From contig CP114179.1 in NCBI GenBank assembly GCA_039555135.1, positions 3,534,001 to 3,598,000 on the forward strand: a stretch of 64,000 nt of DNA. The letters are read 5' to 3'. This DNA comes from Phycisphaeraceae bacterium D3-23 (GTDB lineage Bacteria; Planctomycetota; Phycisphaerae; Phycisphaerales; Phycisphaeraceae). Positions 19,466 to 27,015 of the stretch are shown here, piece by piece. Made by a program: the position numbers and the translations under genes. How positions within the stretch are numbered: position 1 is the stretch's first letter; the number at the start of each line of letters is the position of its first letter. The notes beneath the pieces are model-generated. The model was not told where the DNA came from, made no database searches, and saw only the letters and a program-made list of their open reading frames with translations.

Positions 19466-21049
19466 ATGGAGCCGGCGTTTGCGTCGGTCGCGATGAACTA
19501 CCGGTTTGTGCTGCGACAACTCGGTCTGCTGCTGGCGGTGATGTCGCTGGCGATGGCGGCGGCGCTGGGATACGAGGCGCTGGCGTTCTTGGCGGGCAAT
19601 GGCGGGCCGGCCGAGGTCCTGGCGTCGCGGTCGCTGGGGATCGCGGTGGTCATCGGCCTGGTGCTGGGCGGCGTGTGCTGGCTGATCGGCAAGGGGGAAA
19701 AAGAGGCGACCCTCGGGCGGCGCGAGGCGCTGCTGCTTGTGGCGACCAGCTGGCTGCTGGGTGCGGCGATCGCGGCGCTTCCCTTCTTCCTCTGGGCACG
19801 CGCCAACGGCGGGGGCCCGGACCACATCTTCCGCTCCTTCTCCGCCTGCTATTTCGAGGCCATGTCCGGGCTCACCACCACCGGCGCGACCATCCTGGGC
19901 AGCGAAAACCAACGCATCGGCGACCTGCCCAAGGGGCTCCTGCTCTGGCGATCGCTCACCCACTGGCTCGGCGGGCTGGGCATCGTGGTCCTCTTCGTTG
20001 CGGTGCTGCCGTCGACCGGCACGGGCAGTAAAAAACTCTTCGCGGTCGAGTCCACCGCCGACCAGGGCGGCGTCCGGCCGCGCGTGCGCGAGACGGCCCG
20101 CGTGCTCTGGCTGATCTACCTCGGGCTCACCGTCGCCTGCATCGCGATGATGCGCGCGACCGGCGCGGTTAACTGGTTCGAGGCCGTCAACCACGCCTTC
20201 TCCGTCATGTCGACCGGCGGGCTGAGCACCCACGACGCGAGCATCGGCGGGTACAACTCGGTCGCGCTGGACCTCGTGACCACGCTCTTTATGTTCCTGG
20301 CGGGCGTGAACTTCGTGCTCTTCTTCCACGCCGCGCAGGGCCGGTGGTCCGTCGCGTGGAAGGATGTCGAGCTACGTGTCTACCTGCTGCTCAAGGTCGT
20401 CGTGTCGGTGATCATCGCGATGAACATCTTTGGGATGAAGATCACGACCACCACGGGCAATGTGGTCGAGGCGACGGTCTTCCAGTCCCTGCGATACGCG
20501 TCGTTCCAGACGATGTCGATGCAGACGGGGACAGGCTTTGGCACGGCCGACTACGACCTCTGGCCCGAGTTGAGTCTGGGGCTCTTGCTCGGGCTGATGC
20601 TCGTCGGCGGCTGCGCGGGGTCCACGGCCGGGGGGCTCAAGGTGATCCGCTTCTGGATCATCATCAAGGTCATGTACCAGGCCCTCGAGCGGGCGTTTCG
20701 GCCCAATGTCGTCCGGCCGCTGAAGGTCGGCAAGAGCGTGATCGACGACGAACTCAAGCTCTCGTCGCTGATCTACCTGGTGCTGCTCTCGCTGCTGACG
20801 GGGCTGGGCTGCTTCGCGGTGCTGCTGATCGAACCCAGCTCGAAGTGCGATTTCCAGACGGCGTTTACCGCGTCGATGTCGACGCTCTGCAACGTCGGCC
20901 CGGGTCAACACGGCGTGGGCCCGACCCAGAACTACGGCTGGATGCACCCCGCGTCGATGTGGGTGCTCAGCTTGCTGATGGCGCTGGGCCGGCTCGAGGT
21001 CTTCGCGCTGTTGGTGCTGCTCGCGCCTCGGTTCTGGCGGGGCGACTAG
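19466..21049 (+). CDS. trkH: Trk potassium uptake channel TrkH
   Basis: 527 aa integral membrane protein with ten or more hydrophobic segments. All four pore-loop signatures of the SKT superfamily are visible: GLTTTGATILG, MSTGGLSTHD, MQTGTGFGTADY and STLCNVGPG. There is also a GGCAGSTAGGLKVIR segment typical of TrkH/KtrB. It forms the K+-conducting pore and pairs with the TrkA ring encoded upstream. No clear ribosome binding site precedes the ATG at 19466; an in-frame ATG at 19493 (MNYRFVLRQLG) would give a more usual N-terminus. The C-terminus (GRLEVFALLVLLAPRFWRGD) is typical, so the gene is complete. Confidence 0.93.
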   Translation: MEPAFASVAMNYRFVLRQLGLLLAVMSLAMAAALGYEALAFLAGNGGPAEVLASRSLGIAVVIGLVLGGVCWLIGKGEKEATLGRREALLLVATSWLLGAAIAALPFFLWARANGGGPDHIFRSFSACYFEAMSGLTTTGATILGSENQRIGDLPKGLLLWRSLTHWLGGLGIVVLFVAVLPSTGTGSKKLFAVESTADQGGVRPRVRETARVLWLIYLGLTVACIAMMRATGAVNWFEAVNHAFSVMSTGGLSTHDASIGGYNSVALDLVTTLFMFLAGVNFVLFFHAAQGRWSVAWKDVELRVYLLLKVVVSVIIAMNIFGMKITTTTGNVVEATVFQSLRYASFQTMSMQTGTGFGTADYDLWPELSLGLLLGLMLVGGCAGSTAGGLKVIRFWIIIKVMYQALERAFRPNVVRPLKVGKSVIDDELKLSSLIYLVLLSLLTGLGCFAVLLIEPSSKCDFQTAFTASMSTLCNVGPGQHGVGPTQNYGWMHPASMWVLSLLMALGRLEVFALLVLLAPRFWRGD

Positions 21050-21100
21050 GCCTATTCTGGGCCGATTGTAGGATTTATCGCTTTTTTTCGGACGATTGCC

Positions 21101-21129
21101 TTGCCCGGCTACTGGATATCCCCTATCCT
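21101..21129 (+). promoter_or_regulatory. Sigma-70-like promoter candidate for the lysyl oxidase gene
   Basis: TTGCCC and TATCCT separated by 17 bp, about 90 bp before the start codon at 21220. The following leader ends in a GGAG ribosome binding site. Confidence 0.4.
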
Positions 21130-21219
21130 TGCAGCATCATGGGGAAGCGGGCGGCTTATTGTGAGCTGCGCTCTTATTTTGTTCGTTGTACCCTTCCTTA
21201 TCCCTGGAGTGGCTGATCT

Positions 21220-22590
21220 ATGTCTAAGTCGTTGTCTCAGAAGAAACTAGCCGGCCTCGCGCTCGGCACCGGCGTCCTGCTTTCGGGCCTGATGGCGGGT
21301 GAAGCCCAGGCCCAGTTCGAGGGGTTCCTGCTCCCGGACATGATGCCCTGGATCTCGGACCAGAATAACTACAGCCACGGCTGGCGCCTCAACTTCTCCG
21401 AGACCGAGTTCAGCGCGACGACCACGCCGCTCAACACCGGCCCGGGCCACCTCGAGATGCACGACGACCTGGACCAGGACGGCACAGGCGGCAACGACAT
21501 CGACATCTACCAGCGGCTCTACCGCGAAGATGGCACGCACGAGGACTTCCTCGCCGGCAACTTCATCAACCACCCCAACCACGGCCACTTCCACTTCGAG
21601 GGCTACGCCCAGATGTCGCTCCGCGAAGTCACCGCGGGCAACGGCATCGGCGATGTCGTGGCGCTGGGTGAGAAGACCAGCTTCTGCATGATCGACCTCG
21701 ACAGCTTCGGCGGGACGTCCAACTACTTCGGCTGCGGTCGGGGCACCCAGGGCATCTCCTCGATGTACGCCGACGTCTATAGCTCGGGCCTCGACGGCCA
21801 GCAGATCGACGTCTCCGGGCTCGAACGCTCGGGCGGCAACTTCACCGGCGGGCTCAACGGCACCGGCGTCTACTGGTTCGAGATCTCCATCGACCCCGAC
21901 AACCGGATGATCGAGTCCGACAACAACAACAACGTCGCCCACCTGCTCATCGACCTCAACGGCCAAGAAGGTGCCGTACTCGACGACCACTCCAACTCCA
22001 AGGTCAACGCCACCGTCCTCAACAGCGGCGACTACCGCTTCGGCGAGATCGGCCAGGACGGCGACGAAGACATGTTCCGCATGCAGGTCGTCGAAGGCGC
22101 GCTCTATCGCACCTCCATGGTCGAGCTCCAGATGCACCGCGGCGACTTCACCGTCCACGACACCAACGGCAACGAGGTCTTCTACGAAGACATGAGCGCT
22201 GTCGGGCAGGACTTTGCCCAGTACGAGTTCCGCGCCAACGGCACGGGCGAGTACGATATGGAAGTCGGCGAAAACCACAGCAACTTCGGCAACCGTGACG
22301 GCAGCTACATGGTCCACTTCGAGCTGATCCGCATCGCCGGCGACGCCAACGGCGACGACATCGTCAACGCCGCCGACCTCGACATGCTCCTCGCCACCTG
22401 GGGCCAGACCGTCGCCGCGAACACCGCGGGCGATGTCAACGGCGACGGCACGGTCGACGGCGCCGACCAGGCGCTCATCGAAGCCAACTTCGGCTCGACC
22501 CTCGCCGACTACGCCACCAGCGTCCCCGAGCCCGGCTCGCTCGCGCTGCTCGGCCTCGGCGGCATCGCGCTGCTCCGACGCCGACGCTAA
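21220..22590 (+). CDS. Lysyl oxidase family protein with dockerin repeats and PEP-CTERM tail
   Basis: 456 aa with a GGAG site upstream. The signal peptide is about residues 1-32 (LALGTGVLLSGLMAGEAQAQ). Residues about 45-250 match the copper amine oxidase family of lysyl oxidases. The copper-site histidine cluster HPNHGHFHFEGY holds His118, His121, His123 and His125. Then come EKTSFCMIDLD with Lys152 and MYADVYSSGLDGQQIDVS with Tyr183 and Tyr187. By motif alignment Lys152 and Tyr187 match the pair that forms the lysyl-tyrosylquinone cofactor in animal enzymes. DNRMIESDNNNN matches the PESDYTNN segment. The rest has a beta domain, two dockerin-like loops (DANGDDIVNAADLDMLLATW and another) and a PEP-CTERM tail. 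It may oxidise lysine in surface proteins. Confidence 0.85.
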   Translation: MSKSLSQKKLAGLALGTGVLLSGLMAGEAQAQFEGFLLPDMMPWISDQNNYSHGWRLNFSETEFSATTTPLNTGPGHLEMHDDLDQDGTGGNDIDIYQRLYREDGTHEDFLAGNFINHPNHGHFHFEGYAQMSLREVTAGNGIGDVVALGEKTSFCMIDLDSFGGTSNYFGCGRGTQGISSMYADVYSSGLDGQQIDVSGLERSGGNFTGGLNGTGVYWFEISIDPDNRMIESDNNNNVAHLLIDLNGQEGAVLDDHSNSKVNATVLNSGDYRFGEIGQDGDEDMFRMQVVEGALYRTSMVELQMHRGDFTVHDTNGNEVFYEDMSAVGQDFAQYEFRANGTGEYDMEVGENHSNFGNRDGSYMVHFELIRIAGDANGDDIVNAADLDMLLATWGQTVAANTAGDVNGDGTVDGADQALIEANFGSTLADYATSVPEPGSLALLGLGGIALLRRRR

Positions 22591-22668
22591 GGGCCGACTC
22601 CCAGACGACCCCACGCCGACGCTGAGTCCGCGAACCGTCTGGTACTCGACACCCCACATCCAAAAGAC

Positions 22669-22698
22669 AAGGCCGGCCCCACCGCCGGCCTTGTTTTT
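22669..22698 (+). terminator. Rho-independent terminator
   Basis: AAGGCCGGC-cccacc-GCCGGCCTT followed by GTTTTT, about 80 bp after the lysyl oxidase family gene. Confidence 0.85.
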
Positions 22699-22790
22699 GC
22701 GCGCCTTGTTTCACCGCGGGTGCGGCCCCCACGTTTGACCCCGCACCCATATCCCCGACAATACTATCGACCCACCGATTTGGTTAGACT

Positions 22791-22827
22791 CCCAACCTAG
22801 GCCCTAGGCCCTAACTCCTGGCTACTA
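22791..22827 (+). repeat. Family D repeat, copy 3
   Basis: The segment with CCTAGGCCCTAGGCCCTAA matches the two arms at 17756-17930 over about 37 bp. It ends 5 bp before the nuoI start codon, replacing any recognisable ribosome binding site. Confidence 0.65.
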
Positions 22828-22831
22828 CAGC

Positions 22832-23386
22832 ATGATCCCCGACACCGACACCCTCAACGTCGACCTCCCCCCGCTCAACGCGGCCGAGGCGTTCTACCTG
22901 CCCGAGGTGTTCAAGGGGCTGGGCACGACGCTCAAGCACATGGCCGGCAGCATCGGCAAGTTCGCCGGCGGCGGGCGTCGGCTCAAGACACTGGAGTACC
23001 CCGAAGAGCGCCGCGAAGACTTCCCCGTCGAGGAGGGAGGCCAGTACATCCCCAACTTCCGCGGCGTGCATCGGCTCAACCGCGATGAGGACGGCCGGGT
23101 CCGCTGCGTCGCCTGCTTCATGTGCGCGACCGCCTGCCCCGCCAACTGCATCCACATCACGGGCGCCGAGTCGCCCTGGGACGACCGCGAGAAGTACCCC
23201 ATCAAGTTCGACCTCGACGAGCTGCGCTGCATCTACTGCGGCATGTGTGAGGAGGCCTGCCCGGTCGACGCGATCGAGCTGACCCAGCTCTACGACGTCG
23301 TCGGGATGTCCCGCCAGGAGATGATCTTCGACAAGGAGAAGCTCCTGAGCATCTACGACGCGACCATCGATAAAAAACCGATGTAG
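22832..23386 (+). CDS. nuoI: NADH-quinone oxidoreductase subunit I (NuoI), orphan
   Basis: 184 aa with the two canonical 4Fe-4S ferredoxin motifs: CVACFMCATACPANC (near residues 91-105) and CIYCGMCEEACPVDA (near 132-146). The N-terminal LPEVFKGLGTTLKHMAGSIG and the segment EYPEERREDFPVEEGGQYIP are typical of NuoI, which carries clusters N6a and N6b in the peripheral arm of complex I. No other nuo gene lies in the window. The preceding gene is a lysyl oxidase homologue and the next is a lipocalin-like repeat protein. Complex I genes normally sit in one operon, so this is either a dispersed subunit or an extra copy. No ribosome binding site is evident. Confidence 0.92.
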   Translation: MIPDTDTLNVDLPPLNAAEAFYLPEVFKGLGTTLKHMAGSIGKFAGGGRRLKTLEYPEERREDFPVEEGGQYIPNFRGVHRLNRDEDGRVRCVACFMCATACPANCIHITGAESPWDDREKYPIKFDLDELRCIYCGMCEEACPVDAIELTQLYDVVGMSRQEMIFDKEKLLSIYDATIDKKPM

Positions 23387-23409
23387 GCCGAGTAAAAACG
23401 ACAAAACGC

Positions 23410-23436
23410 TTGACGCCGGGGACCACGAGTTATACT
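23410..23436 (+). promoter_or_regulatory. Promoter candidate for the lipocalin-like cluster
   Basis: TTGACG and TATACT with a 15-bp spacer, about 100 bp before the start at 23534. The spacer is shorter than usual, which lowers confidence. The family C palindrome lies between this site and the gene. Confidence 0.45.
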
Positions 23437-23451
23437 GGTATCGCATCGAAG

Positions 23452-23472
23452 CCCACAGATTCCATCTGTGGG
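23452..23472. repeat. Short palindrome, family C copy 2, in the leader of the lipocalin-like cluster
   Basis: CCCACAGAT-tcc-ATCTGTGGG, a perfect 9-bp stem and the exact reverse complement of the copy at 33541. It would form a hairpin in the 5' leader of the gene at 23534. Confidence 0.75.
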
Positions 23473-23533
23473 TGTCCGTTTCGTCTCTGTCCATCGACAC
23501 CCCTCGCCCTCGCCCATCCCGAAGGAGGCCTCC

Positions 23534-25693
23534 ATGCCACGCATACGCTTGTCACTATTCGCGCTGGTCGCGCTGCTCTGTACTGCGCCGCTCTATGCCC
23601 AGGCCGACGACCCGATCGTCGGCACGTGGACAGGCATCGAGATGGACGGCGAAGAAATGCCCGAGGGCGAGTTCAACATCACCTTCAACGCCGACGGTAC
23701 GGGCGAGTTCATCGAGCGCGACGGTGATGCCGACCCGTTCCGGTACGCGCACGACCCCGAGGTGAAGAAGATCTGCACGGTCTACATGGAGGGTGAAGAC
23801 CCGTTCGATTTCGAAGTCGCGTTCGACGGCGACACGATGACGTTCACGCCGCTGGACGACGAAGGCCCGCCGCCGCTGAAGCTGCGCCGCGTCGAGGGCG
23901 GCGAAGACACCTGGGAAGACATGCCCGCCGACGATCTGGCCGACAACCCGATGGTCGGCGTATGGGCGGGCGTGACGATGGGCGGTGAAGAGATCCCCGA
24001 AGGCGCATTCACGCTGACGGTCAACGCGGACGGCACGGGCGATGTCCGTGAGGGTGCCGACGACCAGACCCCCGAGCCCTACACCTACACCTACGACGCC
24101 GACACGGGCGTGTTTGTCGTCACCCCCGAGGTCGGCGACCCGTTCACGTTCACGATGACGTTTGATGGCGACCTCGCCACGATGTCTGCCGGCGACGAGG
24201 GCGGCCCGCCGCCGATCGTGCTGCGGCGCATCCGGGAGGGGGGCGGTGGCGACGGCGCGATGCCCGAGCTGGCAGACATGAGCGACTCGCCGCTGGTCGG
24301 CCGATGGACGCTGGTGTCGTTCAACGGCGAAGCGATGCCCGATGATACGGTCTACGTCTTTGAAAACCACGCCGACGGCACCGGCACCTCCACGATCAAC
24401 GGCGAGCCCGGCGACCCCTACACCTGGCAGCACGACTTCGAGACCGGCGTCGCGACGTTCACGCACCCCGACCAGGAGCCCGCGGCGTTTACCTTCGAGA
24501 TCGAGGACGGCGTCGCGACCTATGTCTCCACGGACGGGACGATGACCATCATTGAGCGACGCCTCGGCGACGATGAGCAGCCCAACGGCGTACCCGAGCC
24601 CGAGCCCGAGCCGGTCGACATGAGCGACTCGCCGCTCGTCGGGCTCTGGATGCTCATCAAGTTCAACGACCAGGACGTGCCCGAGGACCTCGTCGTCTAC
24701 GAGCACCGGCCCGACGGCACGGGCACCGTCATCGAAGAGGGCGTGCGCGGCGACGAGTTCCGCTGGAACCACGATGTCGAGAACGCCACGATCGTTGTCG
24801 ACGACGCCGAGGGCCAGCGCTTCGAGTTCACGCTCGTGATGCAGGACGACCTGGTGTTCTATGTCTCGACGGACGAGTCGATGCGGATCGTCCACCGCCG
24901 CGCGGGGGACCTCGCCGCGGCCGGCGACGAGATCGTCGGCACGTGGGCGGGCATCAAGATGGGCAACCAGGACCTCGAGCCCGGCGAGTTCGGGCTGACC
25001 TTCCACGCCGACGGCACGGGCGAGCTCAACGACGGCGACGAGGAGAACGAGCCCTTCACCTACGCCTACAACTCCGCGACCAAGCTCTACACGCTCCAGG
25101 TCGAGGAGGAAGAGTCGATCGCCTTCGCCGCGGCGTTCGATGATGAGGAGCTGACGATCACCCCCGTCGATGAGAACGGCCCGCCGCCGCTCGTGCTGCG
25201 TCGCGTCGTCGATGCGGACGACAACGACGATGAAAACGCGATGGACGCGGACGGCGTCACCGGCACGTGGTACGCGCAGAAGATGACCGACGAGGGCTGG
25301 ATCGACCCCAAGGACGAGTTCCGGCTTGAGTTCCGCGACGACGGCACGGTCCACGCCTTTGAGAATGGCGAGGTCCAGGATGAGGGGCTGAGTTACACCG
25401 TCGATGAAGACCGCAGCGTGATCGTGCTGTCGATCCCCGGCGAAGGCGAGATGATGGACCTGCACTACGAGCAGTTCGACGACGTCATGATCCTGACCTT
25501 CTCGCCGCCCGGCGGGTTCAACGAAGGCGAGATGGAGATCATCCTCTGCCGCCGGCCCGAGGGCACCGAAGCACACCAGCGCGAGCGCGCACGCGAAGGT
25601 GCCGGCGAGGACGGCGGCGTCGATGGCGTCGGCGCGGCGGTGGAAGACGCCGCCGAGGCCGTGGAAGAGGCGGTGGAGGGGGCCCGCGAGTAA
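23534..25693 (+). CDS. Secreted protein with six tandem lipocalin-like VGTW repeats
   Basis: 719 aa. The ATG at 23534 has a strong AAGGAGG site 8 nt upstream; the frame is open to 23468 but that part is not needed. The signal peptide is residues 1-24 (LSLFALVALLCTAPLYAQA). The mature protein is six consecutive modules of about 100 aa, each starting with V-G-x-W (near residues 29, 141, 255, 369, 468 and 575). Each continues with a short beta-rich region, A-D-G-T-G, a (P)-x-x-Y-x-Y/W-x-x-D segment and usually ending G-P-P-P-x-x-L-R-R. The layout is that of lipocalin-like domains. The modules are very acidic, joined by Asp/Glu linkers. The sixth module (GTWYAQKMTDEGW) is closer to the next gene's module than to its own siblings. 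Ligand and role unknown. Confidence 0.82.
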   Translation: MPRIRLSLFALVALLCTAPLYAQADDPIVGTWTGIEMDGEEMPEGEFNITFNADGTGEFIERDGDADPFRYAHDPEVKKICTVYMEGEDPFDFEVAFDGDTMTFTPLDDEGPPPLKLRRVEGGEDTWEDMPADDLADNPMVGVWAGVTMGGEEIPEGAFTLTVNADGTGDVREGADDQTPEPYTYTYDADTGVFVVTPEVGDPFTFTMTFDGDLATMSAGDEGGPPPIVLRRIREGGGGDGAMPELADMSDSPLVGRWTLVSFNGEAMPDDTVYVFENHADGTGTSTINGEPGDPYTWQHDFETGVATFTHPDQEPAAFTFEIEDGVATYVSTDGTMTIIERRLGDDEQPNGVPEPEPEPVDMSDSPLVGLWMLIKFNDQDVPEDLVVYEHRPDGTGTVIEEGVRGDEFRWNHDVENATIVVDDAEGQRFEFTLVMQDDLVFYVSTDESMRIVHRRAGDLAAAGDEIVGTWAGIKMGNQDLEPGEFGLTFHADGTGELNDGDEENEPFTYAYNSATKLYTLQVEEEESIAFAAAFDDEELTITPVDENGPPPLVLRRVVDADDNDDENAMDADGVTGTWYAQKMTDEGWIDPKDEFRLEFRDDGTVHAFENGEVQDEGLSYTVDEDRSVIVLSIPGEGEMMDLHYEQFDDVMILTFSPPGGFNEGEMEIILCRRPEGTEAHQRERAREGAGEDGGVDGVGAAVEDAAEAVEEAVEGARE

Positions 25694-25771
25694 CTGATAC
25701 CCCCGTGGGGCCGACAGGCATGTCTGCCCCGCGTCGATTTTTGTCACACAACCCCCTTCCGGAGACTCAAG

Positions 25772-26941
25772 ATGCACCGCCTCAACCTTTGTGCCTGGCC
25801 CACCATCGCCGCGGCAGTCTTTGTCGCATGCCCGCTTTCCGCGCAGCCCGCGCAAGAGGTCGAGCCCGCCGAGGCCGTAACGCCCGCCGACGAACAGCGC
25901 GAGGGGGTGGTCGGTACCTGGTACGCGCAGAAGCTGCAGGGCGAGTGGGTCGCGGCCGAGGCGGAGTTTCGCCTGGAGTTCCGCGACGATGGCACGGCAC
26001 ACTTCTTCGAGAACGGCCGTGCCGAGGAAGAGGGCGTGGCTTACGTGATCGATGCCGAGCGCAGCATGATCACGATTTCCGAACCCGAGATGCAGATGGT
26101 GATCGAGTTCGAGTTCATCCAGTTCGACGACGTCATGATCCTGACGATGCTGCCGATCGAAGGCATGGAGCAGGCGTTCGCGGGGCAGGATATGGACATC
26201 GTCCTGTCGCGCCGGCCCGAGGGCAACGAAGACCACCAACGCGAGCGCGCAGCGCTGGTAGAGGGCACCGGCCGCGGGGCAATGGGGGGCAACGGCCCGC
26301 CGATGGAAGAAGACATCACGCCCGAAGAGCTGGCGTTGTGGAACCTCGAAGACCTCGCGATGTATGCATACGAATGGCGGTTCGAGGAAGGCACCTTCCC
26401 TGCTCGGCTCAGCGAGTTGCTTGCCTACGATCTGGATGCGGCGTGCTTCCTGCAGCCCGGTCAATCGGACGTGCTGCCCGAGAATTTCGGCGAGCTGTCC
26501 GAGGCGGATCGCGCCGCATGGATCGATGCTCACACCGGCTACGGCTACATCGGCTCGGACGCGGCGACGCTGGCGGACAAGAAGGAGCAGTGGGACATGG
26601 TGCTCATTTTCGAGCTCCCGCTGTACGAAGGCGCCGAGTCGGTCAATGTCGTTTACGTCGAGGGCAGCACCCGGACACTGGAGTACGACGAGGCCGATGC
26701 GTTGATCGCGGCGCAGACCGGACGCGACCTGATGGCGTGGATGGAGCACATGGGCCGTGAGCAGCTGCCGCCGCGCGAAACGGCAGAGGACGCGGCGGAG
26801 CGTGCGGGCGATTCCGCAGACGAGGCGGGCGGCCACGACCACGACGAGGGTGATGCCGCACCGATGCGGGACGGCGGTCATTTTCACGCGGACGGCACCT
26901 ACCACGACAACGACCATGACCATGACGAAGCGCACGAGTGA
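25772..26941 (+). CDS. Secreted lipocalin-like protein with ELPLY-type module and His-rich tail
   Basis: 389 aa; GGAG site 9 nt before the ATG; signal peptide with Ala-rich end (VFVACPLSAQPAQ). Residues about 48-150 are one lipocalin-like module (VVGTWYAQKLQGEWVAAEAE, RDDGTAHFFENG, FDDVMILT), nearly the twin of module six in the previous gene, including a shared RRPEGxExHQRERA ending. A second domain of about 160 aa follows, with HTGYGYIGSD, FELPLYEGAESVNVVYVEGS and EADALIAAQTGRDLMAWMEH. This second domain recurs in the next gene. The last 40 residues are His/Asp-rich (GGHDHDEGD, HFHADGTYHDNDHDHDEAHE) and look able to bind metal ions. It starts 78 bp after the preceding stop. Function unknown. 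Confidence 0.78.
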   Translation: MHRLNLCAWPTIAAAVFVACPLSAQPAQEVEPAEAVTPADEQREGVVGTWYAQKLQGEWVAAEAEFRLEFRDDGTAHFFENGRAEEEGVAYVIDAERSMITISEPEMQMVIEFEFIQFDDVMILTMLPIEGMEQAFAGQDMDIVLSRRPEGNEDHQRERAALVEGTGRGAMGGNGPPMEEDITPEELALWNLEDLAMYAYEWRFEEGTFPARLSELLAYDLDAACFLQPGQSDVLPENFGELSEADRAAWIDAHTGYGYIGSDAATLADKKEQWDMVLIFELPLYEGAESVNVVYVEGSTRTLEYDEADALIAAQTGRDLMAWMEHMGREQLPPRETAEDAAERAGDSADEAGGHDHDEGDAAPMRDGGHFHADGTYHDNDHDHDEAHE

Positions 26942-27015
26942 ATTGTTGCGGGCGAATGAGGGGTGGCGTGACGATGCGTATGCTTGCTGCTACTTGAGAC
27001 AAGACGGGGCTGGCG

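Noticed and set aside
23555-26935. An 1126-codon minus-strand open frame opposite the VGTW cluster
   Set aside because: It mirrors the acidic repeats on the plus strand and has Arg/His/Val-biased composition. The plus strand has ribosome binding sites, signal peptides and a repeated domain.
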